This document shows positions 44,111-52,541 of a stretch of 64,000 bases of DNA, in pieces; the first letter of the stretch is position 1; each line of letters opens with the position of its first letter. The DNA is taken from NCBI GenBank assembly GCA_937960435.1, contig CALGPN010000025.1:62001-126000 (forward strand), read 5' to 3'. The notes beneath the pieces are model-generated. The model did no database searches. It saw only the letters and a program-made list of their open reading frames with translations, and had not been told where the DNA came from. Source of the DNA: an uncultured Desulfosoma sp. (GTDB lineage: Bacteria; Desulfobacterota; Syntrophobacteria; Syntrophobacterales; DSM-9756). The translations under genes and the position numbers were made by a program.

Positions 44111-45505
44111 ATGCGAGGACCTGTCAAGACCGCATTCCATCACGAAGGTTTGAAAACCTTTGCCGGCGTGGATGAAAAGATCGTCATCGGGCTGTATAAC
44201 GCCGGGGCGCTCAAGAACCTCTCCCAGGGGGATGTCTTGTTTCGGCAAGGGGAACAGGATCACACGATCCACCTGGTCCTCAAGGGATCGATACGGCTCG
44301 TCAAACGGGCGGGCACCTCGGCACGGCAAACGGCTGTCCTAGGCCCAGGCGATGTGATTTGCGAAAGCCCCTTTTTCTCCGAAACGGGCGCGTGGAGCGC
44401 CGCCGTGGCGGCGGAGCCCTCCACGGTTCTCTCCTTTCCCGAAAACCTGCTGGATTCCCTGGACCCTCCCTTGGGCGCCTTCCTGACCAAAAAGCTCGCC
44501 GGCACCTTTCAGAGGCGTCTTCAGGAAAGCCTCACTCGACAGCACAACTTGGCAGCCTCGTGTGATTTCATGACCCGGTTCGCTCGACGCAGCATCGTGG
44601 AACGCACCCAGGACTACACCCAATCGGAAATGATCGTGGGGATGATCAAGAAAGTCCCTCAGCTCCCCATGTATGCGAGTCGTCTCGCCCAGATGCTACT
44701 CGATGCCAACACGTCGGCCAAAGACGTGGCGGCCTTGGCCAAAAACGACCCGTCCCTCGTGAGCGCCGTCCTCAAACGAGTCAATTCCGCCTACTACAAC
44801 TGGCAAAAAAAGATCTCCGACTTTCAGCACGCCGTGATCCTGCTAGGTTTTAATCAAGTGTACCAATTGGTGATCGCCGACGGGCTGCGTCGAACCATGC
44901 CCAACACCCCACCCTTTCGAGCCTTGCATAACCACTCCGTGGTGATTTCCCACGTGGCCTACGAAATCGCCCAAATCACCCACCGCCAACAGGCCTCCAT
45001 GATGAGCACCATCGCCCTGCTGCACGATATCGGCAAAAGCGTTCTGCTTCTCATGAAAAAACAAAACGCGAAACTCGCCGTACTCATCGACATGCTCGAT
45101 TCCGCTAAGCTGGGGTCTTTGCTGCTTGAGGAATGGAACATTCCCGAAAACGTGTGCCGCGCTGTGGAAATGCAGGACTATCCCGTCTTCAGCCCGCCGG
45201 ATCAAATTCCCGGCGAGGCGCGATCCCTCGTGGCCATGCTCTACGTCTCTCACCTGTGCGCCGATGCCATCCAAGGCGCCTCCAAAGAAGACCTCTGGAG
45301 ACCTTTCAGCGACGAATGGCTGCGCGTGCTGAACCTGCGTGTCAAGGACGTGGAAAGCCTCGCCCGGGACCATGTGAGGCCGAGTCTGGAAAAGAAGGGG
45401 GGGGCTCTGCCGGAACACGTGCGGCAATTCCTCGCAGGGACCCAAGAAAATGGGCAAAATGCGGGGAAAGAGCGCGATGAGACACAGTCTCGTTCCGGCC
45501 CCTAG
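44111..45505 (+). CDS. Cyclic-nucleotide-binding plus HDOD domain protein
   Basis: A 464-residue signalling protein. An N-terminal cNMP-binding beta-barrel (LSQGDVLFRQGEQDHTIHLVLKGSIRLV, LGPGDVICESPFF) is followed by an HDOD domain (VPQLPMYASRLAQMLLDANT, NDPSLVSAVLKRVNSAYYN, ALLHDIGKSVLLL) in which the HD pair is intact. Start at ATG 44111 with GGAGAGG upstream; the frame is open further upstream only as antisense of leuB. Likely links nucleotide signals to a regulatory output; no enzymatic activity can be asserted. Confidence 0.9.
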   Translation: MRGPVKTAFHHEGLKTFAGVDEKIVIGLYNAGALKNLSQGDVLFRQGEQDHTIHLVLKGSIRLVKRAGTSARQTAVLGPGDVICESPFFSETGAWSAAVAAEPSTVLSFPENLLDSLDPPLGAFLTKKLAGTFQRRLQESLTRQHNLAASCDFMTRFARRSIVERTQDYTQSEMIVGMIKKVPQLPMYASRLAQMLLDANTSAKDVAALAKNDPSLVSAVLKRVNSAYYNWQKKISDFQHAVILLGFNQVYQLVIADGLRRTMPNTPPFRALHNHSVVISHVAYEIAQITHRQQASMMSTIALLHDIGKSVLLLMKKQNAKLAVLIDMLDSAKLGSLLLEEWNIPENVCRAVEMQDYPVFSPPDQIPGEARSLVAMLYVSHLCADAIQGASKEDLWRPFSDEWLRVLNLRVKDVESLARDHVRPSLEKKGGALPEHVRQFLAGTQENGQNAGKERDETQSRSGP

Positions 45506-45611
45506 GTTTCTTGGAAGAAGTGTGTTATGGGGCAAACAAACGTCGGCCTTTCCGCAGGCCGGGATGAAGTTGTGACCCATCGATGATTCTCTTTCATCAA
45601 GGAGGAGCCCC

Positions 45612-45800
45612 ATGACTATGTGGAAATGCAACAAGTGCGGTCATACCCTGGATGCCGTGAGTCCCCCGGAAACCTGCCCGTCCTGTAAGGAAAAATGCGA
45701 ATTCCTCGACGTGACATGCTACATCCCTGAATGCGGCGGTCCCGGATCCGGCAACATCAACCCTCAGGTGTTCACAGAAAGCTTCAAGTCCGACAAATAA
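45612..45800 (+). CDS. Rubredoxin-like iron protein
   Basis: A 62-residue protein with C-x2-C knuckles (WKCNKCGHTLDAV and CPSCKEKC) followed by an unusual Cys-containing tail (DVTCYIPECGGPGSGNINPQVF). It resembles the short rubredoxin-like proteins common in sulfate reducers rather than classical 52-residue rubredoxin. AAGGAGGAG stands 4-6 bases before the ATG. Probable one-electron carrier at the head of the ORP-like cluster. Confidence 0.85.
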   Translation: MTMWKCNKCGHTLDAVSPPETCPSCKEKCEFLDVTCYIPECGGPGSGNINPQVFTESFKSDK

Positions 45801-45823
45801 ACCCCCTCTTCGTTCTTCAGGGG

Positions 45824-45873
45824 GCATATCGTTCCCTCGTCGGCGTCATGAGGCAACGATATGCACCCTTTTT
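45824..45873 (+). terminator. Long hairpin with T-run after rubredoxin-like gene
   Basis: GCATATCGTT (45824-45833) pairs perfectly with AACGATATGC (45855-45864), with an additional inner CCTC/GAGG pairing. ACCC and then TTTTT follow. It probably terminates the rubredoxin transcript ahead of the sigma54-type promoter of the next operon. A shorter CCCCCT/AGGGGG dyad lies directly in front. Confidence 0.6.
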
Positions 45874-45963
45874 CCAGCTTTACGTTCCGCAGCACCTTGT
45901 TTCACTCTTTTTTCCTTCGCCTTGTGGGCCATCTCTCCCGTGAGCGTCCGCGATGGCGCCTGC

Positions 45964-45978
45964 GGGCACGAATCTTGT
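45964..45978 (+). promoter_or_regulatory. Candidate sigma54 (-24/-12) promoter of the NifX/MinD operon
   Basis: GGGCACGAATCTTGT: the -24 element GGCACG is ideal and the 10-base GG-to-GC spacing is kept, but -12 reads GT instead of GC. It lies 39 bases before the ATG at 46017. Supported by context: ORP clusters are sigma54-controlled, and a sigma54 activator gene lies within this one. Confidence 0.45.
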
Positions 45979-46016
45979 TAGTTCCTTGGAGGACGATGCG
46001 CACAAGGAGTCCTCCC

Positions 46017-46655
46017 ATGGTGGCGGTGGCCGTTTCAAAGGGCCGTGTGGCCCCGGTTTTGGATTGGTGTACACAGATTCTTCTCGTTCCGACTGCGAGG
46101 CACAGAGACAACCAGGGCACTGTCTTGGATGTTTCCGCTTCGACGCCCTTTGAACGGCTCGAGCGACTCAAAGCCTACAAGGTGAACGTTCTGATCTGTG
46201 GCGCTTTGAGCCGCGAGCTGCTTCTTTACGCCGAGGGATTGGGCCTTCGGGTCATCTATGGGATCGCCGGGGACGTGCGCGGCGTTCTTCAGGCGTACCG
46301 CAGCGGGCGACTGCACGAACCCGACTTTTGGCTTCCGGGATGCACGGGCCCGAAACGGTACCGATCGTGCCGAGATCCTCTAAAACCGAAAGGAGAATGT
46401 ATCATGGCGCCGGGAAGAGGCAGAGGTATGGGAGGGGGCGGGGGTCAAGGGCAAGGACGGGGCCAGGGCAAGGGCGGCCGGGGACGGGGAAGCCCGGGGC
46501 AAGGTGCGGGCCCGGGCCGGGGTTCTCAGGGAGCGCCCGCTTTTTGCGTGTGCCCCGCGTGCGGAGAAAAGGTGCCTCATCGCCAAGGGGTGCCGTGCAA
46601 TGAGATGACCTGTCCTAAATGCGGCAAAGCCATGGTCCGGGGAGACGCCTCATGA
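46017..46655 (+). CDS. NifX/NifB-like protein fused to Gly-rich linker and zinc-ribbon tail
   Basis: A 212-residue protein. Residues 1-115 form a dinitrogenase iron-molybdenum cofactor-type fold (MVAVAVSKGRVAPVLDWC, AYKVNVLICGALSRELLLYAEGLGLRVI, GDVRGVLQAYRSGRL) with C-terminal Cys (LPGCTGPKRYRSC). A 45-residue Gly/Gln/Arg linker and a two-knuckle ribbon (CVCPACGEK, MTCPKCGK) follow. AAGGAG lies 7 bases before the ATG. Within it a second ATG (46404), preceded by AAAGGAG at 7 bases, could independently produce the 83-residue linker/ribbon portion. Its TGA overlaps the MinD start. Presumed Fe/Mo-S cluster-handling protein. Confidence 0.78.
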   Translation: MVAVAVSKGRVAPVLDWCTQILLVPTARHRDNQGTVLDVSASTPFERLERLKAYKVNVLICGALSRELLLYAEGLGLRVIYGIAGDVRGVLQAYRSGRLHEPDFWLPGCTGPKRYRSCRDPLKPKGECIMAPGRGRGMGGGGGQGQGRGQGKGGRGRGSPGQGAGPGRGSQGAPAFCVCPACGEKVPHRQGVPCNEMTCPKCGKAMVRGDAS

Positions 46656-47563
46656 TTCTTGCCACTGCCAGCGGCAAGGGAGGAACGGGAAAAACCACCG
46701 TGGCCTGTAACCTGGCGGTGGCTCTGGAGAGCCCGGTGGTTTTCGCCGACTGCGACGTGGAAGAGCCCAACGCTCATCTGTTTCTGAAACCCCATTGGGA
46801 CGGCACCGAAAGCGTGACCGTGGACGTGCCCGAGATGGACACGGCCCGGTGCACCCTATGCGGAGCCTGCCAGGAAATCTGCCAATTCAAGGCTATTGCG
46901 GTCTTGCCCGAGACGCTGCTTGTCTTTCAGGAATTATGTCACAGCTGCGGCGGCTGTGCGCTGGTCTGTCCCGAAAAGGCCGTCTCATGGAAGGCCCGAG
47001 AGGTGGGCCTGCTTCGTGTAGGGCACCGCGGTCCCATTCGGTTTGTCGATGGGACCCTAAAAATCGGCGAAGCCATGCCCCCCCCTCTGATCCGGCGCGT
47101 GCGCCGCAAAGCGGCGGAAACCCTGGGGGCCTCCATCACCATCTTGGACGCACCGCCGGGAACCTCTTGTCCCGTAGTCACAAGTCTTTGGGAATCCGAT
47201 TACGTTCTTTTGGTGACCGAACCCACGCCCTTTGGGTTGAACGATCTGGAACTGGCCGTCGGAGCTGTGAAAAAAATGGGCCTTCCATGCGGCATCGTAA
47301 TCAACCGATGCGACATCGGTGACGCGCGCGCCCGTGAGTTTGCGTGGAGGGAAAATATCCCGATACTTTTGGAAATTCCCTTTGATCGGCAAGTGGCGGA
47401 GCATTTAGCCAAAGGGGATGTGCTGGTCGAGGTTCTTCCTCGTTGGAAGGAAATGATGCAGGAACTGCATCGGAATGTCCTGCAGGCGGTGGAAGCTCTC
47501 CAGGGGAAAGTTTCCGGAAAAGCGTGTGCGGACTCCGAAATCCGCTCTGGGGTCTCGTCATGA
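46652..47563 (+). CDS. MinD-superfamily P-loop ATPase with inserted ferredoxin domain (1)
   Basis: A 303-residue cytoplasmic protein. Deviant Walker A ASGKGGTGKTTV, ADCDVEEPN, then an inserted double [4Fe-4S] ferredoxin (CTLCGACQEICQFKAI and CHSCGGCALVCPEKAV, about residues 68-110), and the second ATPase half (ILDAPPGTSCPVV, VTEPTPFGLNDLELAV). This architecture is typical of the paired ATPases in the ORP operons of sulfate reducers, where an ORP complex affects cell division. GGGGAGA upstream; ATGA overlap with the NifX gene and with the next MinD. Confidence 0.92.
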   Translation: MILATASGKGGTGKTTVACNLAVALESPVVFADCDVEEPNAHLFLKPHWDGTESVTVDVPEMDTARCTLCGACQEICQFKAIAVLPETLLVFQELCHSCGGCALVCPEKAVSWKAREVGLLRVGHRGPIRFVDGTLKIGEAMPPPLIRRVRRKAAETLGASITILDAPPGTSCPVVTSLWESDYVLLVTEPTPFGLNDLELAVGAVKKMGLPCGIVINRCDIGDARAREFAWRENIPILLEIPFDRQVAEHLAKGDVLVEVLPRWKEMMQELHRNVLQAVEALQGKVSGKACADSEIRSGVSS

Positions 47564-48450
47564 AAGAATTGGTGCTGATCAGCGGCAAAGGGGGCACGGG
47601 AAAAACCAGTCTGGTGGCCGCTTTTGCGGCCCTTGCCGCAAAAATCGTCCTGTGCGATGCGGACGTGGATGCAGCGGACCTTCACCTGGTGACCCAACCC
47701 CGCATTCTCGAAACGCATCCTCTCGTCGCCGGCCACAAAGCCGTGATCGATCCCGAACGCTGCACGCAATGCGGTCTATGCCGTGAATGGTGCCGGTTCG
47801 GGGCCATCAACGCCGATTTACGCATTGAGCCGCTTCTTTGCGAAGGCTGCGGGGTGTGCGCCCGGTTATGTCCGGAACAAGCCGTGGATTTTCGAGAAAA
47901 GACCTGCGGTGTGTGGCATGTTTCGGAAACGCCTTACGGTCCCATGGTGCATGCACGCTTAGGGATCGCGGAAGAAAATTCGGGGAAAATGGTGGCCTTG
48001 GTGCGTCGCGAGGCCCGACGCATCGCGGAAACTCGTCGGATCCCGATGATCCTCACCGACGGTCCGCCAGGTGTGGGCTGTCCTGTGATCGCCTCCATAG
48101 GCAACGCCGACGCCGTCCTCGCGGTGGCTGAACCCACGGTTTCCGGTCGTCACGATGTGGACCGCGTCCTGGCCCTTGCGGACCACTTCCGGGTCCCTGC
48201 CGCCGTCTGCGTGAACAAGTGGGATGTGCATCCGAAAGAAGCCGCGAGGATCGCCGAGGCAGCCCGAGAGAAGGGGGCCGAATGCGTTGGATTCATCCCT
48301 TTTGACCCTGTAGTGACTCGCTCTCAAGTTGACGGTCGATGTCTCATGGAATACGGTGAAACCGCCGTCGTGCGATCCATTGAGCAGGTGTGGGAAAAAC
48401 TCTGTGCTCTTCTGGGCCGGGCCGACGGCGACCTGAAGTCCCTCCAATGA
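47560..48450 (+). CDS. MinD-superfamily P-loop ATPase with inserted ferredoxin domain (2)
   Basis: A 296-residue paralog of the preceding ATPase: ISGKGGTGKTSLVAAF, CDADVDAADLHL, inserted clusters (CTQCGLCREWCRFGAI; CEGCGVCARLCPEQAV) and ILTDGPPGVGCPVIAS. Start at the ATG overlapping the upstream TGA; longer in-frame starts fall inside the first ATPase gene. The two proteins probably form a heterodimer, as in DVU2103/DVU2104-type pairs. Confidence 0.92.
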   Translation: MKELVLISGKGGTGKTSLVAAFAALAAKIVLCDADVDAADLHLVTQPRILETHPLVAGHKAVIDPERCTQCGLCREWCRFGAINADLRIEPLLCEGCGVCARLCPEQAVDFREKTCGVWHVSETPYGPMVHARLGIAEENSGKMVALVRREARRIAETRRIPMILTDGPPGVGCPVIASIGNADAVLAVAEPTVSGRHDVDRVLALADHFRVPAAVCVNKWDVHPKEAARIAEAAREKGAECVGFIPFDPVVTRSQVDGRCLMEYGETAVVRSIEQVWEKLCALLGRADGDLKSLQ

Positions 48451-48495
48451 ACCCGCGGTAAAGGCGAAACGTCGCGAAAACATGGAGGCAGCCCA

Positions 48496-48954
48496 ATGTT
48501 GGAGAAAATGCTTTATCCCACAGATTTTTCAGAAGTCTCGCGCAAGGCTCTCCGATATCTGAAGGTCTTGCGAGGAGCCGGAGTCAAACACGTGGTGCTT
48601 CTCCGGGTCATCAATGACAAAACCATGGCCGCCATCGCCAAGGGTGTGGCCTTGTCGGGAAAAGACGTGGCCAAGTTCCTCAAAGAGGTTCTCGAGTCGC
48701 TGCGGCAGGAGGCATGGAATGACATGCGCCCGATTGAAGAGGAGCTTAAGGAGGCGGGCTTCGAGGTGACCACACGCGTGGAAGAGGGCGTTCCGCAAAC
48801 GAAAATTTTGGAGGTCGCTGAAGAAGAAAAGGTTTCCGCCATCATTTTGGGTTCCCACGGCCGAAGCAACTTGAGCGCCGTGCTTCTGGGTTCGGTTTCG
48901 GACTATGTGATCCGCCATTCCAAATACCCTGTCATCGTGATCAAGAGGGACTAG
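48496..48954 (+). CDS. Universal stress protein (UspA family)
   Basis: A 152-residue Usp with ATP-binding motif IILGSHGRSNLSAVLLGSVSDYVIRHSKYPVIVI (Gly-2x-Gly-9x-Gly-Ser type), start MLEKMLYPTDFSEVSRKAL. GGAGG stands 7 bases before the ATG. Placed between the MinD ATPases and the sigma54 regulator, likely in the same transcript. Generic stress or nucleotide-sensing function. Confidence 0.92.
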   Translation: MLEKMLYPTDFSEVSRKALRYLKVLRGAGVKHVVLLRVINDKTMAAIAKGVALSGKDVAKFLKEVLESLRQEAWNDMRPIEEELKEAGFEVTTRVEEGVPQTKILEVAEEEKVSAIILGSHGRSNLSAVLLGSVSDYVIRHSKYPVIVIKRD

Positions 48955-49003
48955 AGCGCTCACGGCGGCGTGGGGATCCGCATGGGTTGTCGAGGCTTTG
49001 TTC

Positions 49004-50428
49004 ATGTCGGACGATCGAAGGAAGGCAAGTACCGATCGTAGGCAGCCCTTGGTGAGGGAAGCCGCGCCGCCTTTGGAATGGGCTCGAACGATCCTTGACA
49101 GCATCGCGGACGGGGTTTTTACGGTGGATGCGGATTTCCGCATCACCTTTTTCAACAAGGCTGCCGAGAAAATCACGGGGGTGCCAGCCGAGGACGCATT
49201 GGGAAAGCGCTGTGGGGAAGTCTTTCGCGCCAACATCTGCGAGACGGCCTGCGCTTTGCGCCACACCATGGAAACGGGGAAACCCGTGGTGGAGCAGGCC
49301 GTGGTGATTTTGAACGCCGAAAACCGTGAGGTTCCCATCAGCATCAGCACCGCCCTTCTCAAAGACCATGCCGGACGCACCGTAGGGGGTGTGGAAACCT
49401 TTCGCGATCTGACGGACGTGGAAACCCTGCGGCGCGAAATTCAGAAAAAATACCGCTTCAGGGACATCCTCTCCAAAGCGCCCGCCATGCAGCGGCTCTT
49501 CACCATCCTGCCGCAAATCGCTCAGAGCGAGAGCACGGTTTTGATCCAAGGGGAAAGCGGCACGGGAAAGGAAGTCCTGGCGAGGACCATCCATTCCCTG
49601 AGCCGCCGAGCCAAGGGACCTTTTGTGGCGGTCAACTGTGGGGCTTTGCCCGACACCCTTTTGGAATCGGAATTATTCGGCCATGTGGCGGGGGCCTTTA
49701 CCGACGCGAAGCGCAACCGCAGCGGTCGGTTTGCCTTGGCCGAGGGCGGAACCCTGTTTTTGGATGAGATCGGGGATGTGTCGCCGGCCCTTCAGGTTCG
49801 GCTTCTTCGGGTCCTCGAGGAGCGTGTTTACGAACCTTTGGGATCATCCAAAAGCTGTAAAGCCGATGTGCGCATCATCGCTGCGTCTAACAAGGACGTG
49901 GAAAAGCTGGTCGAAGAGGGACTTTTCCGCAAAGATCTCTTTTACCGCATCAATGTGGTGAAACTGTGGCTACCGCCTTTGTCCCAACGCCGTGAAGACA
50001 TCCCTCTGCTGGTCAACCACTTTGTGGATCGCTTCAACCGCTTGCAGAACAAGAGAATTTTCGGCTTGAGCCATGAAACCCTGCACATCTTTATGACGCA
50101 TGATTGGCCCGGGAATATTCGAGAATTGGAAAACGCCGTGGAGCACGCCTTCATCTTATGCCGCGAGGGCTGGATCCGACCGGAACATCTGCCGGAGCAC
50201 CTTCAGAAGGTGCGGGCAACTTTCGAAGCGCCCCACGGCTGGAGCCTCAATGACATTGAAAAGCGCGCCATTTGGGAAGCCTTGGAACGCAATCAATGGA
50301 GACGTATGGCCACGGCCCGAGAACTGGGCATCGACAAGAATACGCTCCGGCGAAAGATTCTCAGGCACCGGCTCGACTCCCTCATCCCCCCTGAAGGCCG
50401 CAAGATCGGCTCCCGCACGGCCGACTGA
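49004..50428 (+). CDS. Sigma54-dependent regulator with PAS domain
   Basis: A 474-residue enhancer-binding protein: PAS (about 28-145; ILDSIADGVFTVDADFRITFFNKAAEKITG) with Cys (FRANICETACALRH) that could host a redox cofactor, AAA+ (GESGTGKEV; GAFTDA in place of GAFTGA; GTLFLDEIGD) and a C-terminal Fis HTH (TARELGIDKNTLRRKIL). No receiver. ATG 49004 preferred over TTG 48998. Position inside the ORP-like cluster matches the cognate sigma54 regulator of Desulfovibrio orp operons; the -24/-12 site at 51134 is its probable target. Confidence 0.93.
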   Translation: MSDDRRKASTDRRQPLVREAAPPLEWARTILDSIADGVFTVDADFRITFFNKAAEKITGVPAEDALGKRCGEVFRANICETACALRHTMETGKPVVEQAVVILNAENREVPISISTALLKDHAGRTVGGVETFRDLTDVETLRREIQKKYRFRDILSKAPAMQRLFTILPQIAQSESTVLIQGESGTGKEVLARTIHSLSRRAKGPFVAVNCGALPDTLLESELFGHVAGAFTDAKRNRSGRFALAEGGTLFLDEIGDVSPALQVRLLRVLEERVYEPLGSSKSCKADVRIIAASNKDVEKLVEEGLFRKDLFYRINVVKLWLPPLSQRREDIPLLVNHFVDRFNRLQNKRIFGLSHETLHIFMTHDWPGNIRELENAVEHAFILCREGWIRPEHLPEHLQKVRATFEAPHGWSLNDIEKRAIWEALERNQWRRMATARELGIDKNTLRRKILRHRLDSLIPPEGRKIGSRTAD

Positions 50429-50501
50429 GCCCTCTCCGTCAGCCGTCATTGCCCTTCACCCCTTCCAAGCCCGCGCCACAACCGCCCGCATTCCGCAACC
50501 C

Positions 50502-50900
50502 GTAGGTTGGGGTGAGCGAAGCGAACCCCAACGCACACACCCAGCCCCACCCGGACAAATTCGGGGGGCACACGTTCCCTTCCCGATCGAGGGCGGGCAC
50601 AAGGCCCGCCCCTACCATCGGCGGCATACACCCTCCCCCCTACCATGGGCAGGCACGCTCTTCTACCCCCATAACGGGCGGGCACAAGGCCCGCCCCTAC
50701 ACGTGGTGGCCATACACCTCCGACCCCGCAACGGGCGGGCACAAGGCCCGCCCCTACGGATTCGGATGAGGCCCCAGCCCAGACGATTTTGGTTGACGCA
50801 CAAAGGGATCCGGGCAACTGAACCGGTCCGCACCCACGCGTAGCCTCTTCCCCTTCCCTCAGGCAACCCGTAGGTTGGAGTGAGCGAAGCGAACCCCAAC
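50502..50900. repeat. Cluster of two interspersed palindromic repeat families
   Basis: Family A: about 31 bases, arms GTTGGGGT and ACCCCAAC around a short centre. Copies at 50502-50532 and 50870-50900, the second with GGAGT in one arm. Family B: 25 bases, perfect arms GGGCGGGC and GCCCGCCC around ACAAG, ending CTAC. Copies at 50591-50615, 50676-50700 and 50733-50757. The same two families recur at 63460-63687, near-identical in sequence, which marks them as REP-like genome-wide elements. Confidence 0.9.
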
Positions 50901-51133
50901 ACAGCACTCCCCCGTCGCCCACAATCGTGCCTCCCCAAGCCCTTTGAAGGCTTAAGGCGTCGTCTCTTGTCGCGCCCGAAATTCCCGTCGCCCCACCATA
51001 GCGCCATTTCAGCTCCCGGGGTGCGTTTTGTTCCCTTTTGGGAAGCGGCCAGGTTCCGCCTCGGCCAGAGGGTCGCCTCCTTTTCTCGAATGCAGAAAGC
51101 TTCGACGGGCGTTGCCCGCGGGAAAAAACAGCC

Positions 51134-51148
51134 TGGCACATGATTTGC
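51134..51148 (+). promoter_or_regulatory. Sigma54 (-24/-12) promoter of mrp-orp genes
   Basis: TGGCACATGATTTGC is an exact match to TGGCAC-N5-TTGC. Transcription would start near 51160, giving a leader of about 80-100 bases before the Mrp gene. The sigma54 regulator gene ends about 700 bases upstream. Confidence 0.88.
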
Positions 51149-51256
51149 CCTCGCAGCTTAGGGCATGTTCTCATGAGCTTTTTATCGGCTCGCTGGGGAC
51201 CTTATCTCTCAACAGCATTCGGGAGGTTTAAAACACCATGACTCATTCATGTCATC

Positions 51257-52495
51257 ATGGAGATTCGGCACACGAACACAAAACCTCATGGCGAAAACGA
51301 CAGTGACCGGCTGGTGCACGAGCAACTGCGCCGGATCGGGCACAAGCTTCTCATCATGAGCGGCAAAGGTGGCGTGGGAAAAAGCAGCGTGGCGGCGGCC
51401 TTAAGTGTCACCCTTGCGCAAAAAGGGTTTAAAGTGGGCCTCTTGGATGTGGATCTCCATGGGCCCAGCATCCCTAAGATCCTCGGAGTTCAGGGGACAT
51501 TTCATGTGAACGCCCAGAGGCGCTTGGTTCCCCACGCTCTCATGGAAAACCTCCATGTGGTCTCTGTCCAACTTCTGCTGGATGACCCCGATGCCGCCGT
51601 CATTTGGAGAGGTCCCGTCAAGCATGGGGTCATCAAACAATTCATCGGCGAAGTGGACTGGGGGACTCTCGACTACCTGATCGTCGATTGCCCGCCGGGA
51701 ACCGGTGATGAACCTTTGAGCATCGCTCAGACGATTCCCGACGTTCATGCCGTGATCGTGACCACGCCTCAAGAGATCGCCCTCCAAGACGTTCGGAAAT
51801 CCATAAACTTTTGCCGTCAGGCCCACGTGCCTGTTCTGGGTCTTGTGGAAAACATGAGCGCCCTTGTGTGCCCGCATTGCGGCAAAGAGGTCCACCTTTT
51901 CGGCTCGGGAGGAGGCCGACGAACCGCCGAGCGGATGCAGGTCCATTTCCTGGGAAGCCTGCCTTTCGACCTCCGCGTGGTCGAAGCCGGGGACACCGGT
52001 GCTACCCTGCAGATGGCCCATGACCCGGGCAGCTCTTTTTCCCAAGCCTTGAATGCCCTCGCGGATCGGGTCATCGAACGATGTTCCCCGCCGCCCCTTT
52101 TTGAAGCGCAAGAAACGCATACGGACACAAACGAAAGGAGCGCGACTGTGGACTCGAATATTGTGCGGATTGCCGTCCCCACGGCCGACGGAATGCTTTG
52201 CAAGCATTTCGGGCACTGTGAAAAATTTGTTCTACTGGACGTTCACGGCTCTGAGATCCAAAATCGCACGGAGGTGAAACCGCCTCCTCACGAACCCGGC
52301 CTGCTTCCTCTGTGGCTGGCCGATCAAGGTGTGGGGCTGGTCATTGCCGGAGGCATGGGTCAACGGGCCGTCAGTCTCCTTGAAGAGCGGGGCATCCGGG
52401 TTCTGACGAGAGCCCCCGCCGATGATCCCCAAAACCTGGTACGCCGATATCTCGAGGGCACATTGGTATGTGGGGAAAACGTCTGCGATCATTAA
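51257..52495 (+). CDS. Mrp/NBP35-family ATPase with C-terminal NifX-like domain
   Basis: A 412-residue Fe-S carrier-type ATPase: GKGGVGKSSVAAAL, LLDVDLHGPSIPKILG, VDCPPGTGDEPL, CxxC metal motif VCPHCGKEV near residue 200. A NifX/NafY-like domain follows (about 300-412; IVRIAVPTADGMLCKHFGHCEKF, ending CGENVCDH). The given start has no ribosome site. A second ATG at 51238 in another frame, with GGAGG 11 bases upstream, encodes a His/Cys-rich stretch (MTHSCHHGDSAHEHK) typical of Mrp N-termini, and would join this frame if one A of the AAAA at 51294-51297 were absent. The gene may thus carry a real or sequencing frameshift at its 5' end. Confidence 0.9.
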   Translation: MEIRHTNTKPHGENDSDRLVHEQLRRIGHKLLIMSGKGGVGKSSVAAALSVTLAQKGFKVGLLDVDLHGPSIPKILGVQGTFHVNAQRRLVPHALMENLHVVSVQLLLDDPDAAVIWRGPVKHGVIKQFIGEVDWGTLDYLIVDCPPGTGDEPLSIAQTIPDVHAVIVTTPQEIALQDVRKSINFCRQAHVPVLGLVENMSALVCPHCGKEVHLFGSGGGRRTAERMQVHFLGSLPFDLRVVEAGDTGATLQMAHDPGSSFSQALNALADRVIERCSPPPLFEAQETHTDTNERSATVDSNIVRIAVPTADGMLCKHFGHCEKFVLLDVHGSEIQNRTEVKPPPHEPGLLPLWLADQGVGLVIAGGMGQRAVSLLEERGIRVLTRAPADDPQNLVRRYLEGTLVCGENVCDH

Positions 52496-52541
52496 GGCGT
52501 CGTCGAGGGTCCACAGTGAAGCCGTTTCAAGGAGAACACTA

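Larger units (their letters stand above)
50429..51256. other. 828-base intergenic region with repeats and a sigma54 promoter
   Basis: No supported gene. It contains interspersed palindromic repeats (50502-50900), a GC-rich stretch without features (50901-51100), a sigma54 promoter (51134-51148) and, near the end, an apparent alternative Mrp start at 51238. Confidence 0.6.
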
